Positions 44,581 through 55,171 of a DNA stretch of 64,000 nt are shown piece by piece. Position numbers and translations under genes: made by a program. The DNA is from Deinococcus peraridilitoris DSM 19664 (GTDB lineage Bacteria; Deinococcota; Deinococci; Deinococcales; Deinococcaceae), in contig NC_019793.1 of NCBI RefSeq assembly GCF_000317835.1, forward strand, positions 3,228,501 through 3,292,500, given 5' to 3'. A model generated the notes under the pieces. That model saw only the letters and a program-made list of their open reading frames with translations, made no database searches and was not told where the DNA came from. Each line of letters opens with the position of its first letter. Position 1 is the first letter of the stretch.

Positions 44581-46508
44581 CGTGCTGCGTGCTCCTGTGG
44601 GCGTTGCGTGTATTGCTCTCCCAACCTCAAGAAATTACCGAGCAGTCGGCGGCCTTCACGGGACAGCACGGATTCCGGGTGAAACTGCACGCCCCAGGCG
44701 GGTTTGCCGGGAACCTCGATGCCCATCACCTCGCCGTCCCGGCTGCGGGCCGTGACCCGCAGCGTTGAAGGCAATTGCCGAATGACCAGCGAGTGGTAGC
44801 GCGTGAACTGCACGTTTTGCTCCAGGCCCCCGAAAATGCCCGAACCGTCGTGCGTGATGGTTTCCGCTTGGCCATGAACCGGTGTGGCGGCGCGTTCCAC
44901 GCGTGCGCCCAGGGCCTCACCCAGCGCCTGATGTCCGAGGCAGACGCCCAACAGCGGAAGGTCGCGGTTCAGGGCGCAGCGTGTCAGTTCCAGGGTCACC
45001 CCGCTCGACTGGGGCGTGCCGGGACCCGGACCGATCACCACGTGCGACGGTGAAAGGGCGAGCAGTTCGCTTAGCGAACACGTCGCGCTGCGAATCAGCA
45101 CCTCGCTTCCGAGCGCCTGCAGGTCATGCACGAGATTGAAGGTGAACGAATCGAAATTGTCGAGAAACAGCACTCGGGGTGGACGTGCAAGTTGACTGTC
45201 GGCCAGGCTGGGACGCCAGACGCGGCCCGGACGGGGCAGTTCTGGTTGTTGAGCGGCCCGGCCCGGCGCGCCCGGCGTGAGCGCCTGCAGCAGGGCCGCC
45301 GCCTTGTGCCTGGTTTCGCGCCCTTCGTGCTCGCCTCGCGAATCGATCACTACACCCGCGCCTGCTCGCACGCTGACTTCCCAGCCCGCTGCCCGGCGCG
45401 AGAAGGCCGCAGTACGAATCAAGATGTTCAGGTCGACGCGCTCGGCGCTGATCAGCCCGACACTGCCGGTGTACCAGCCGCGTCCTCCGGGCTCCAGATC
45501 ACGGATGGCCTGCATCACCCGCCGTTTGGGCGCGCCGGTGATGGTGCCCCCCGGAAAGGTCGCTTCGCACAGTTCCAGCACGCTCAGGTTCGCGCGGGGC
45601 TGTGCGCGGACCTCACTGACGAGGTGCATGACGTGGCTGTAACGCTCGACCAGCATCAGGTCGGGCACCCAGACACTGCCGGGCCGGGCCGCGCGGCCCA
45701 GATCGTGCCGCACCAGATCGAGCAGCATGATGTGCTCGGCCTGCTCCTTACTGCTGGCGCGCAGTTCTGCCTCCAGCGCCTCGTCTTCTGCCGTGGTGTC
45801 GCCGCGCCGCCGTGTGCCTGCAATGGGCCGTGCCGAAATGCGCTCGCCCGTCCACTCCACCAGCCGCTCCGGTGAGGCGCTCACCACCACCTCGTCGCCC
45901 AGCTCCAGGTACGCCATGAAGGGGCTGGGGTTCAGCTGCGCGACCCTCAGATAGGCGGCCAAAGGGTCGCCCTGTGCGTGCGCGTGCACCCCGCGTGACA
46001 GATTCACCTGGTACACCTCACCAGCACGGATCAACTCCTGCACGGTCGCCACGCCCTGCTCGAAGTCGAGATCATCGGCGCTCCAGTCGCCCAACTGCAG
46101 CTCGGGCAGGTCTGGGGTCTGGGCACCGAGCAGACCTGACCAGTCCAGGTGCGCCTCGCCCACGACGTTCAGGGTGCCTTGCTCGCGGTCCCACACCAGC
46201 CCGGAGGGGTAGTAGCCCCAGAACTGCGCCGGTCCGCACGGAGGATGCGCGGGCAGTCCGAACGTCAAGGCCGCTTCGTACTTGAGGCCGCCCAGCCAGG
46301 CCGGAAAGGCCGCTGTGCCGCCCGGACGCGCTGGCAACTCCTGCGTGAAACGAGTCGGCGCGGCGCTCAAATATGAAAAGCGCGAATCGGGAGTCAGCGG
46401 ACCGGCCGATTCCAGCAGCGCCAGGCCCGGCAGCCCGGCGGCGCGCAGGCGCAGCAGCACCTTACGCGGCGAGAGTTGAGGCAGGCAGGACGCCCAGCGC
46501 GAATTCAC
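44577..46508 (-). CDS. Fused chorismate-amination synthase and glutamine amidotransferase (PabB-PabA order)
   Basis: The 643-residue protein joins a chorismate-binding component I domain (about 1-415) to a class I glutamine amidotransferase (about 445-635). The synthase part has PIAGTRRRGDTT, LLDLVRHDLGR and GTITGAPKRRVMQAI. The amidotransferase has the Cys nucleophile in GVCLGHQ and the His-Glu pair in VQFHPES. Overlap with the lyase gene indicates p-aminobenzoate synthesis. The PIAGT motif, with Ala where E. coli PabB has Lys, is anthranilate-synthase-like, so TrpE-TrpG activity is not excluded. The GTG start has TAGACT 6 nt upstream. Confidence 0.9.
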   Translation of the reverse strand: MNSRWASCLPQLSPRKVLLRLRAAGLPGLALLESAGPLTPDSRFSYLSAAPTRFTQELPARPGGTAAFPAWLGGLKYEAALTFGLPAHPPCGPAQFWGYYPSGLVWDREQGTLNVVGEAHLDWSGLLGAQTPDLPELQLGDWSADDLDFEQGVATVQELIRAGEVYQVNLSRGVHAHAQGDPLAAYLRVAQLNPSPFMAYLELGDEVVVSASPERLVEWTGERISARPIAGTRRRGDTTAEDEALEAELRASSKEQAEHIMLLDLVRHDLGRAARPGSVWVPDLMLVERYSHVMHLVSEVRAQPRANLSVLELCEATFPGGTITGAPKRRVMQAIRDLEPGGRGWYTGSVGLISAERVDLNILIRTAAFSRRAAGWEVSVRAGAGVVIDSRGEHEGRETRHKAAALLQALTPGAPGRAAQQPELPRPGRVWRPSLADSQLARPPRVLFLDNFDSFTFNLVHDLQALGSEVLIRSATCSLSELLALSPSHVVIGPGPGTPQSSGVTLELTRCALNRDLPLLGVCLGHQALGEALGARVERAATPVHGQAETITHDGSGIFGGLEQNVQFTRYHSLVIRQLPSTLRVTARSRDGEVMGIEVPGKPAWGVQFHPESVLSREGRRLLGNFLRLGEQYTQRPQEHAAR

Positions 46509-46575
46509 ACGGAAAGTCTAGCGTCCGGGCGCACTCCGTGATCTGACCCGGCGCCCGCGCCATTACACTGGAATC

Positions 46576-47247
<672 letters not shown>

Positions 47248-47292
47248 CGCGTCAGGGTAAACCCAGACCGTGCGCAATTGTCAGGAGAGCGG

Positions 47293-50211
47293 ATGACCAC
47301 CGAAGCCAAGTCGTTGCGGCCGGGTGAGTGGGCGCGGGCCCTGGCCTCGGTGCCCACCGCGAATGCTTTTGCGGTTCAGCTGTGCCGTCTGGCGCTGAAC
47401 TTCGCCCGTGGTCACGGGGCTCGGGTGAGCCTGGTCCGGGACGCGGCTCTCGTGACACTCGCCGAAGAGGGCCGTGGGCTCGCCCTACTGCGTGAAGATC
47501 TCGCCGCCCGTGCACGCGTCGGTGAAGTGTGCTGTGAGGACAACGTCTGCGCCCTGCCGCTCGGCTGCGGCGTGCTGGAGATGTTCGGCGCCGATCAGGA
47601 CGCACTGTCCGAATTGACGCCCTGGCTGCCCATTCTGGGGTTGGCACTTGAGGGGATGTTGGCCCGTGACGCCCGGCGGGGCCGGGGGCGCACGGCCGAA
47701 GTCGTCGAAAACCTCGTGCGTCGGTTGGGTGGCTCGCTTGATCTGGGCGAGGTGTTGACAGCGACGGCGGAATCGGCAGCACGGGCGCTGACCTTCGAGC
47801 GGGCCTTCGTCGGCTTGTTCAGCATGGTGGGTGACAGCACCGCCCAGACCGGTGAGGTGTTCACCTTCGGCTTCGAAGGCGCCTTCGAGCGTGGCATCAC
47901 GGTGGGTCCGATGTCCTTCGATCGGTTGGTGCGGCGTGGCGAACCGATTCTGTACGACCGGGCACGTGACGAGCATTCGCCGCTGGCTGCGGGCCTGTCG
48001 TACCTGGCGCCCGAGCGCTGCCTGCTCGTGCCGCTGGCCGCCCGTGGGCGACCGCTGGGCGTACTGTACGTCGATACCCAGCGGCCTGGTGCGCCGCTGG
48101 GTGAGGATGATGTGTGGCTGGCCCTCGCGCTGGCCGAGCAGGCCGCACTGGCCATCGACAACGCCCGCCTGTACGAGGAGGAATCGCGCAAGCGCCGCTC
48201 GGCCGAGGTGCTGCGCGAGGTCGGCAGCGCCTTGTCGGGCAGTCTGAAGCTCGCCGATACCCTGGAAAAGCTGCTCTACCACGCGCGGACACTCTTCCAC
48301 GCCTCGGCCTGCGCGGTCTATGAGCTGCAGAGCGACGGGCGTACGCTGTGCATCCGCAGTGCGCTTGGCCTCAGCTCGGAGTATGTCCTGCGGGCGCAGT
48401 CGAAGGTGGGCGTGGGCGTGGTGGGCCGTGCAGTCGAACGTGGTGCGCGCGTCGGTGTGCATGACGTGGTAGAGGAGCGCAGCGAAGCCGGTTCACGCTA
48501 TACGCGCCAGCTTCTGGCAACCGGCCGCTATCCCTTTCGGGGTGTGCTGGGTCTGCCCCTGGCGTCACGTGGGAAACCCTTCGGCGGTCTGGCGCTGTTT
48601 TTCGAGGGTCCGCTCGACCTCGATGAAAACGACCTTTCGCTGGCAGACGTGCTGGCGGCCCAGGCGTCGCTGGCCATCGAGAATGCCCGCCTGTACGAAG
48701 AGGAGGTGCGCCGTGAGCGCGAGTCCGGAGTGCTGCTCCACTTGTCGCGCCTGCTGGGCAGTGGTCGGACCGACGGTGCACTGGACGAAGCAGCCGAGCG
48801 GGCGGTGCTGGCCCTGAACGCCGAGCGCGGTTTGATTCTGTTGCTCGATGAGCGCGGTGAGGAGGCCGAGCTGGGGCGCTACCACCTGAACGTTCCTCTG
48901 CGGGAGGCCATGCGACTGCTGCCTCAACTGGGCCGGGGCCCCCGGCGCATCACCCGGCGCGGAGCGCTGCAGGGAGCGAATTCGGCGCTGATCGTACCGA
49001 TCCGCTCGGGCAGTAATGTCTTCGGTCTGTTATACGCCGATTCCTTGCGCGAAGAAGCGCCCAGCGACCGGGTGTTGCAACTGTCACGCGCCATCACCGA
49101 CCAGATCGCCCTGACCGTGGGGCAGGAGCGTCTGCTGGGTGCACTGGAGCGCGAGGAAGCCCGTTACCGTCTGCTGGCCGAAGGCGTGCACGACCTGATT
49201 CTCGCTTGCGACGCGGCTGGAAAGGTCAGTTACGCCAACCCCGCTACCCGGCGTCTGCTGGGAGAGCTTGCCGGACGCAGCCTGCGCGACTTGCTGAGCG
49301 AAGAGTGGCGGGCCGTGTTCGAGCGGGCCTGGAGAGACTGCCTGGGCGCGCCCGAGCGCGGTGTGACCTGTGAGGTGGAGGTCACGGGCCTGCCCGGCGG
49401 CCTGCGCCTGGAGGTGCGCCTCAGCGCTGTCGTGCGTGAGCGCGAGGTGCTGGGTGTGCTGCTGGTCGCGCGAGACCTGAGCGAACAGCACCGGCTGGCC
49501 GAAGAAATCACCCGCCGAGGCCAGGCGCTCGAAGCCGCCTCAGCACGACAGCTGGAGTTGCGCTCCTACCTGAGCCTGTTCACGCAGGCCCAGGAAGAAG
49601 AGCGGCGGCGTATTTCGCGTGAACTGCACGACGACACCGCTCAGGTGCTGGTGGCCATCGGGCGGCGGCTCGACCGGCTGGTCAAGGAACTCGCGGGTGA
49701 AAGCCGGGGCAAGGCCGAGGACGTGCGGGCCGATCTGAATGCCGCCATCGAGTCGGTGCGGCGATTCGCGCGCAATTTGCGTCCCAGTGTGCTCGACGAC
49801 CTGGGCCTGCTGCCCGCGCTCGAGTGGATCGCCCAGCAGGCCCGCACGCCCACCCGCCTGGAAGTGCAGGGAAGCGAACGCCGCCTGCCCAGCGGAATCG
49901 AGCTGACGGTGTTTCGGCTGGTACAGGAAGCCCTCACCAACGTGGACAAGCACGCCCAGGCGAACAGCGCTGCCGTGCGGGTGCAGTTCCAGCCGCACGG
50001 TGTGGACATCAGCGTGTACGACGACGGTCAGGGCTTCCAGGTGCCTGGCGATGGTGACGGTGATCCGCTCGACCGCGTCGGGGAACTCGCTTCGCGCGGG
50101 CACCTGGGCCTGATGGGATTGCGCGAGCGGGTGGAGCTGGCCGGGGGTTCACTGACGGTCACCAGCGAACCCGGGCGCGGTTCGGTGCTGCAGTTTCTGT
50201 TGCCGGGCTGA
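47293..50211 (+). CDS. Soluble histidine kinase with three GAF domains and a PAS domain
   Basis: The 972-residue kinase has no membrane helix. After an N-terminal region (1-140) come GAF-like domains at about 145-295, 315-470 and 490-625, a PAS domain at about 635-750, a HisKA_3 dimerisation domain with His779 in ELHDDTAQ and a HATPase domain (about 865-972) ending [12 protein letters not shown]. This kinase type pairs with NarL-type regulators such as the one directly upstream. The ATG at 47293 has GGAG 6 nt upstream; a TTG five codons earlier is less likely. It would sense cytoplasmic ligands, redox state or light. No chromophore cysteine motif was identified. Confidence 0.93.
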   Translation: MTTEAKSLRPGEWARALASVPTANAFAVQLCRLALNFARGHGARVSLVRDAALVTLAEEGRGLALLREDLAARARVGEVCCEDNVCALPLGCGVLEMFGADQDALSELTPWLPILGLALEGMLARDARRGRGRTAEVVENLVRRLGGSLDLGEVLTATAESAARALTFERAFVGLFSMVGDSTAQTGEVFTFGFEGAFERGITVGPMSFDRLVRRGEPILYDRARDEHSPLAAGLSYLAPERCLLVPLAARGRPLGVLYVDTQRPGAPLGEDDVWLALALAEQAALAIDNARLYEEESRKRRSAEVLREVGSALSGSLKLADTLEKLLYHARTLFHASACAVYELQSDGRTLCIRSALGLSSEYVLRAQSKVGVGVVGRAVERGARVGVHDVVEERSEAGSRYTRQLLATGRYPFRGVLGLPLASRGKPFGGLALFFEGPLDLDENDLSLADVLAAQASLAIENARLYEEEVRRERESGVLLHLSRLLGSGRTDGALDEAAERAVLALNAERGLILLLDERGEEAELGRYHLNVPLREAMRLLPQLGRGPRRITRRGALQGANSALIVPIRSGSNVFGLLYADSLREEAPSDRVLQLSRAITDQIALTVGQERLLGALEREEARYRLLAEGVHDLILACDAAGKVSYANPATRRLLGELAGRSLRDLLSEEWRAVFERAWRDCLGAPERGVTCEVEVTGLPGGLRLEVRLSAVVREREVLGVLLVARDLSEQHRLAEEITRRGQALEAASARQLELRSYLSLFTQAQEEERRRISRELHDDTAQVLVAIGRRLDRLVKELAGESRGKAEDVRADLNAAIESVRRFARNLRPSVLDDLGLLPALEWIAQQARTPTRLEVQGSERRLPSGIELTVFRLVQEALTNVDKHAQANSAAVRVQFQPHGVDISVYDDGQGFQVPGDGDGDPLDRVGELASRGHLGLMGLRERVELAGGSLTVTSEPGRGSVLQFLLPG

Positions 50212-50220
50212 CACGCCCGG
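50203..50220. terminator. Short hairpin at the convergent kinase / lrgB ends
   Basis: CCGGGC-TGACAC-GCCCGG is a 6-bp GC stem that includes the kinase stop codon and lies just before the lrgB stop. No T run follows. Confidence 0.4.
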
Positions 50221-50224
50221 GGAA

Positions 50225-50893
50225 TCACGACAGGAACGCACTCACGAAGGTCACCCACAGCGCGCCCAGACCCATGCCAAGGGTGCTGGCCGCTCCGGCC
50301 AGCTCGCTTTCCTCGCGCATGCGGGCCGTGCCGATGCCGTGCGCGACGCTTCCCACGGCCACACCCCGCGCGAGCGGCGAACGCAACCCCAGGCGATCGA
50401 AGAGGGCTGGAAGCAGCGCGGCGCCAATCAGGCCCGCCACAATCGCCAGCGTGGCCGCGAGTGGCGGGGCGCCGCCCAGCCGCTGTGCCACGGCGAGCGC
50501 CACGGGCGAGGTGGCGCTCGCCGTGGTGAGTGCCAGGGCCACCGGCCTTTCCAGCGCCACGAGGTGCGCGGTGAACGCACCGACGGAGACGGCCGTGAGG
50601 GTGCCCAATGCACTCCCCAGCAGCAGTGCGCGCCACTGCCGGGCGAGCAGGGCACGCTGCCGGTACATCGGAACGGCCAGCGCCACCACTGCCGGGGCAA
50701 GCAGGCTGCTCAGCGGTGTCGTGGCCTGCACGTACTGCCCATAAGGCACGCCGAGCAGCAGCAGGACGGGGATGAGCAGCGCTGCGGCGGTCAAGGTGGG
50801 GTTGAGCAGGGGAGAGCGCCAGCGGCGCTGCAGTGTCAGCCCCAGCGCGTAAGTGAGCAAGGTCAGGGCGAGCAGTGCCGCGTATAAAGTCAT
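50225..50893 (-). CDS. lrgB: LrgB/CidB family membrane protein
   Basis: The 222-residue protein has six or more hydrophobic segments and the family's HGIGTARM sequence near residue 187, along with TASATSPVALAVAQRLGG near 128. LrgB works with LrgA in a holin/antiholin-like or metabolite (pyruvate, glycolate) transport system. The start at 50893 overlaps the stop of lrgA by 4 bp, so the pair is coupled. A longer upstream frame is the lrgA antiphase and was not used. Confidence 0.9.
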   Translation of the reverse strand: MTLYAALLALTLLTYALGLTLQRRWRSPLLNPTLTAAALLIPVLLLLGVPYGQYVQATTPLSSLLAPAVVALAVPMYRQRALLARQWRALLLGSALGTLTAVSVGAFTAHLVALERPVALALTTASATSPVALAVAQRLGGAPPLAATLAIVAGLIGAALLPALFDRLGLRSPLARGVAVGSVAHGIGTARMREESELAGAASTLGMGLGALWVTFVSAFLS

Positions 50894-51240
50894 CGGTGCT
50901 CCAGTCGGCTCGCCAACCGCGCGGACAGCGTCGCGCCGACCAGAACGCCCAGCGCGACGATGGCAAACCACACCGGCCAGGCCCGCCAGAGGTCCAGGTA
51001 AGCCATCAGCCCCACGCCTGCTGGCACGAACAGCAGTCCCAGCACGGAAAGCAGTGCGTCGGCGGCCCGCTCGATCCACGACAACTTGATGACGCGGGCG
51101 CTCAGGGAAGCCCACAGCAACGCCAGCCCGATGACCGATCCGGGCAAGGGCAGGTGCAGCAGCCGCGCCATGCCCTCACCCAGCGCCGTGAAGGCAAACA
51201 GGAGTCCCAGCCCGACCAGTCCTTGATGCAGGGGCAGCAT
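50890..51240 (-). CDS. lrgA: LrgA/CidA family holin-like membrane protein
   Basis: The 116-residue protein has four hydrophobic segments and the family motif LPLPGSVIGLALLW near residue 30. It is the small partner of LrgB. It starts 9 bp after the MTA/SAH nucleosidase stop codon, so all three genes probably form one transcript from the promoter ahead of the nucleosidase. Confidence 0.9.
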   Translation of the reverse strand: MLPLHQGLVGLGLLFAFTALGEGMARLLHLPLPGSVIGLALLWASLSARVIKLSWIERAADALLSVLGLLFVPAGVGLMAYLDLWRAWPVWFAIVALGVLVGATLSARLASRLEHR

Positions 51241-51249
51241 GTGGTCCCG

Positions 51250-51972
51250 TCAGCGGGCCATGCCGCGCAGCATCTCCCGCACGACCTGCTTGGCGCGCCG
51301 GGCCACGACGGGCATGAAGCTGGAATAATCGACGTTGGCAGTGTGATCGGCCGTGTCACTCATAGAGCGAATCACCACGAACGGCACGTTCCAGCGGGCG
51401 CACACCTGCGCCACCGCCGCACCTTCCATTTCGGCACAGACGGCGCCGAACGTGGTGCGCAGCCACTCCGCCTTTTGCGGAGAAGCGATGAACTGGTCTC
51501 CGCTCACCACCCGCCCTTCCAGCACGCCTACGCCCTCGACCGTGCGGGCCGCCTGCACGGCCAACTTGCGCAGTTCGCCGTCAGCCGGCCAGGAGAGTGC
51601 CTCGCCGGGAATCAGGCCGGCCGCATACCCCAGGGCCTGCACGTCCACATCGTGCTGCAGACAGTCGGTCGAGACGACCATGTCACCGACCTTCAGCGAC
51701 GGATGCACCCCGCCGGCCACACCGGTAAAGATGACGCGCGAGACGCCCTGCGACAACAAAGCCGTCGTGCCCATGGCCGCGTTGACCTTGCCGATGCCGC
51801 ATTGCGTGACGATGACCTGCTGGCCATCAAGCTGCCCGGCATAAAAACGAAAGCCCATGACCTCACGCTCGTCGCTGTGCTGCAGTTCGGCGCAGAGGAG
51901 TTCGGTTTCTTGGGACATCGCACCGATGATGCCGATGGTACCGCGCGCGGATTCTGGGGCTGCCTTGCTCAT
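51250..51972 (-). CDS. mtnN: 5'-methylthioadenosine/S-adenosylhomocysteine nucleosidase
   Basis: The 240-residue enzyme cleaves adenine from MTA and SAH, recycling by-products of methylation and polyamine synthesis. It starts with GIIGAMSQETE. The catalytic region is conserved: FTGVAGGVHPSLKVGDMVVS near 90, ISGDQF-like VSGDQFIAS near 160, AVCAEMEGAAVAQV near 185 with the ribose-binding Met-Glu, and SDTAD near 217 with the catalytic Asp. The ATG at 51972 matches the family start; a TACACT box lies 9 nt upstream. Longer frames upstream lack support. Confidence 0.95.
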   Translation of the reverse strand: MSKAAPESARGTIGIIGAMSQETELLCAELQHSDEREVMGFRFYAGQLDGQQVIVTQCGIGKVNAAMGTTALLSQGVSRVIFTGVAGGVHPSLKVGDMVVSTDCLQHDVDVQALGYAAGLIPGEALSWPADGELRKLAVQAARTVEGVGVLEGRVVSGDQFIASPQKAEWLRTTFGAVCAEMEGAAVAQVCARWNVPFVVIRSMSDTADHTANVDYSSFMPVVARRAKQVVREMLRGMAR

Positions 51973-52144
51973 GCTGCCGCCAGTGTATAGCGGGCTTCGG
52001 GGCGGTGGGCAGCACTGCCGTCGCTGACGTGGGGCGAGGGCCGCTTGAGTGTTGGTGGCGCTCCTGGTGACCGCCTGCACACGAAGCCAGCATCTGCGAA
52101 TGCGCCGGACACGCGGACCACGTGCCCGTATGACATGATGGCTC

Positions 52145-53296
52145 ATGCCGCACCTGTTTGACGATGTGCGCCCCGAGGACCTTCGCCACGCCGATTCGTA
52201 CAAGTGGACCACCCACCCCGCGGAGGTGCTTCCGCTCTGGGTGGCCGACATGGATTTTCCCGTGGCCGAGGAAATCACCGACGCGCTGCACCGGCGGCTC
52301 ACGCGCTCGGTCGGTTATCCGCAATTGCAGGGCGACCCCGCGTTGCTCGATCTGCTCGCCGCGCGGCAGACCGCACGCGGTCACCCCGACCTGCCGCGCG
52401 AAGGAATGTGGCTGCTGCCGGGCGTCGTTCCGGGACTCTATGCCAGCGTCCTTGGCCTGACCGGCCCTGGCGAAGAAGTGCTGACGCACACGCCCATTTA
52501 CCCGCCCTTCCTGAGCGCCATCGAAGATCACGGGCGACGGACGCGCCCGGTGCCGCTCCTGCAGCAGGAGAGCGGCTGGGAGATCGACTGGGGCGCTCTG
52601 GAGGACAGTGTCACGCCGGCCACCCGGCTGCTGCTCTTCTGCTCGCCGCACAATCCGACGGGCCGCGTCTGGACGCGCGAGGAACTCGAGCGCCTCGGCG
52701 AGTTCGCACTCCGTCACCGGTTGTGGGTGGTGTCCGACGAACTGCACGCCGATCTGGTCCTCGATGGAGAGTTTGTTTCCCTGGCGAGCCTTGGTGCAGA
52801 CATTGCCCAGCGCACGGTCACCCTGACTGGCCCGTGCAAGACTTTCAACACGGCCGGTCTGCCGATTGGAGCCGCGATGAGTGCCAACCCGGCGCTGATT
52901 GCGCGGCTGCAACTTGCGACCCGGGGCGTGATGGCGCATCCGGGCGCGCTCTCGATCGAAATGTGGCGGGCTGGCCTCACCCACGGAGAGCGCTGGCTCG
53001 GCGAGGTTCTGGATTACCTGAAGGGCAACCGCGAGTTCCTGGCGCAGGAACTGCGCCACAACCTGCCCGAGGTGCGGTTTACGCCACCTCAGGCCACCTA
53101 CCTGGCCTGGCTGGATTTCCGCGCTTTTCGCTGGAGCGACGAGGCATACGAATTTCTGTTGCGCGAGGCCAGGGTGGGGCTCAACAATGGGCCGACGTTC
53201 GGCCCCGGATACCAGGGCTTCCTGCGCCTGAATTTCGCCACCTCGCGCGCCGTGCTGCAAGAGGCCCTCGCCCGCATTGTCCACGCGGCGTCCTGA
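52145..53296 (+). CDS. MalY/PatB-type aminotransferase or cystathionine beta-lyase
   Basis: This 383-residue class I/II PLP enzyme has the N-terminal LPLWVADMDFPVAEEI block that identifies the MalY/PatB group. These enzymes cleave cystathionine or other C-S bonds to pyruvate, ammonia and a thiol. The cofactor motifs are CSPHNPTGRVW near 165, SDELHADL near 200 and the PLP lysine in GPCKTFNTAGL near 232. It lies divergent from mtnN with 172 bp between, a pairing that fits methionine-cycle sulfur metabolism (inference). The ATG has no strong ribosome site. Confidence 0.92.
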   Translation: MPHLFDDVRPEDLRHADSYKWTTHPAEVLPLWVADMDFPVAEEITDALHRRLTRSVGYPQLQGDPALLDLLAARQTARGHPDLPREGMWLLPGVVPGLYASVLGLTGPGEEVLTHTPIYPPFLSAIEDHGRRTRPVPLLQQESGWEIDWGALEDSVTPATRLLLFCSPHNPTGRVWTREELERLGEFALRHRLWVVSDELHADLVLDGEFVSLASLGADIAQRTVTLTGPCKTFNTAGLPIGAAMSANPALIARLQLATRGVMAHPGALSIEMWRAGLTHGERWLGEVLDYLKGNREFLAQELRHNLPEVRFTPPQATYLAWLDFRAFRWSDEAYEFLLREARVGLNNGPTFGPGYQGFLRLNFATSRAVLQEALARIVHAAS

Positions 53297-53363
53297 GACG
53301 GCCAATCGTCCGATGCGCTCTGCATTCTGCTGAATCAGCGCCGGCGGGAACCGGCATACTTTC

Positions 53364-54308
53364 TCAGCCCCGGGCCTGCTGCCCGCTCATCTTCACCGCC
53401 CGCTGCCAGGTCAGAAAGTAGATCAGACCGCCCAGCAGCACGGGCAGAAATACGGTGGATACCCGGTAGAGCAGGCTGGCTGCCAGTGCCGCCTCGGTGC
53501 CGACCTCGCTGCCTGATACCAGCAGGCCGACCATCCCTGCCTCGGTGACGCCCACCCCTCCGGGTACGGGAGTGAGTCGGCCCAGCATGGTGGGTACAAT
53601 CACGGCTACGAACACCACAAGCCAGGGCGCCGCCGTGCCCAGGGCGGCCAGCGCCGCCTGCAAGGTCAGCACCTTGACCACCAGCGAGACCAGGGTCAGC
53701 CCCACGGCGCTGAGTAGTGGGCCCGCACGCAGGGCAGCGTGCGCGCCGGCAAGGAAGACGGTAAAGGTCTCGGCGATCCTCAGCTGTCCGAAGAGCCACA
53801 GCAACCACCTTGCGAGTCGGTGGCGGGCCGCGGGAAACATCCAGACCAGCGCGAACAGGCCCAGCACCAGCCCCGCAGTCAGCACGGCCTCATGCGCGCG
53901 TGGATCGAGCAGCGCCGCCAGCAGTGTGCAGAGCGCAAACACACCCTGGTCCACGACACTCGACAGCACGACGGGAACGCTGCCCCGCGCCACGGGAAGT
54001 CCCGCCTGAGCCAGCAGGGCAGCCCGGAAGGCCACGCCGCCGGGCAGTACGGTCGCACTTTCGGCGGCCAGGTACGCGTGCATTACCATAGCGCCGTTGG
54101 GCGCTCCCACTGCCACGGCCATACCGACAAAACGCGCGCCCTTGATCAGCGTGTACACCAGACCCAGCAGCATGACGACCACTGCCTCGGCGGGCCGGGT
54201 GGTCCGCAACAGCGCCAGCAGGTCCTCACCGTTGACATAGCGGTGAACGGCCAGCGCCAGCCCAGCCAGAACGGCTCCGTTGAGCAGCAGCGTCCACGAC
54301 CGCTTCAT
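53364..54308 (-). CDS. Lysylphosphatidylglycerol synthase-type (UPF0104) flippase-like membrane protein
   Basis: The 314-residue protein has about eight hydrophobic segments and the family's late motif LTPVPGGVGVTEAGMVGLL near residue 248. It lacks the soluble transferase domain of MprF, so it is the stand-alone membrane module, which in other bacteria is linked to lipid transport or glycosyl transfer. The ATG at 54308 has GGAG 5 nt upstream; an in-frame start seven codons earlier (54329) lies before that site. It stands alone and no terminator is obvious. Confidence 0.82.
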   Translation of the reverse strand: MKRSWTLLLNGAVLAGLALAVHRYVNGEDLLALLRTTRPAEAVVVMLLGLVYTLIKGARFVGMAVAVGAPNGAMVMHAYLAAESATVLPGGVAFRAALLAQAGLPVARGSVPVVLSSVVDQGVFALCTLLAALLDPRAHEAVLTAGLVLGLFALVWMFPAARHRLARWLLWLFGQLRIAETFTVFLAGAHAALRAGPLLSAVGLTLVSLVVKVLTLQAALAALGTAAPWLVVFVAVIVPTMLGRLTPVPGGVGVTEAGMVGLLVSGSEVGTEAALAASLLYRVSTVFLPVLLGGLIYFLTWQRAVKMSGQQARG

Positions 54309-54581
54309 CCGAGCTCCGACAGAAGACACCTGGAACGGCGCGGGCCAGGCTGCGACCTTGCGGTATGGGCCGCCGTAAGCACGTCGATCACGTCAGCACA
54401 CTAACTCGCCAACGCCCCGGAGTGCGAGAAACGCGTACATTCACACCCCCACACCGGGTCGTGCAACCGACAACCCAGCTTCCCGGTCTGACCTTGAATC
54501 TCGATTGCTGGGAGTTAACGCTGAGCCAGGCATGAACGTGTGGTAAGAAATCTGTCATGAAGCTGTATTTAGTGTAGAAGC

Positions 54582-54956
54582 ATGACGATTACCTGGCGCT
54601 GGCTGAATCGACGGTGGCGCAGCCCCGCACCTGCAGCGTTGGCGCAGACAGAACCTGCTCTGGGCACCTGGGAGGCCGACCTGGATATCCATCATGGGCA
54701 CTTCGGCCCTACCAGCTGGAGCCGGTCATGGACCGAGTGGCAAGGCCTGATGCGTCGTGATCAGCCGACCCAGATATTCCTGGTCGCGGAGACTTATGGT
54801 GAGCGCCGGTTGCAGGCGATCCTGGATCCTGCCGACGTCCAGCCGTCTCAGTTGCCTTCCCAGGGATTTGCCTGCCTGAAATACTACCGGCACCACAACG
54901 GTACCTCGGTTGCCGTCAGTTTTGCCGTTGAGACGCTGAACCGCCGCGCGGACTGA
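54582..54956 (+). CDS. Small hypothetical protein
   Basis: The 124-residue soluble protein was not recognised. It contains many Trp residues in the first half (about seven in 75 residues) and no cysteines or signal peptide except one Cys near 105. TAGTGT lies exactly 6 nt before the ATG, and a perfect 15-bp hairpin follows the stop, so it looks like a complete, expressed single-gene unit. The 273-bp gap before it contains only this promoter as far as I can see. Confidence 0.6.
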   Translation: MTITWRWLNRRWRSPAPAALAQTEPALGTWEADLDIHHGHFGPTSWSRSWTEWQGLMRRDQPTQIFLVAETYGERRLQAILDPADVQPSQLPSQGFACLKYYRHHNGTSVAVSFAVETLNRRAD

Positions 54957-54963
54957 CAATAAC

Positions 54964-54999
54964 GCACACGGCCGGTCCTTGAGTGGACCGGCCGTGTGC
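54964..54999. terminator. Terminator hairpin after the Trp-rich small gene
   Basis: A perfect 15-bp stem (GCACACGGCCGGTCC and its complement) encloses TTGAGT. No T run follows. The remaining ~170 bp up to csoR show no gene. Confidence 0.72.
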
Positions 55000-55171
55000 T
55001 GACGCCCGTGGGGCAATGAAGTGAGGTGAAGCGTAGCCCTCGCGTCATTCCTGATCGTGTCGTTGTACGAACTCGCCTGAATTTCGGAGCCCTTGCGAAC
55101 ACCGCTCGGGTGCTCCTCTATTGATGCAACCTCGTGGCTGAGCGCAGTGAAGCAGGCAGCGCAGCTTGCGA

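Noticed and set aside
51863..53305. 480-codon minus-strand open frame opposite the MalY-type aminotransferase
   Set aside because: The aminotransferase on the plus strand has all PLP motifs. The antisense frame has no recognisable domain.
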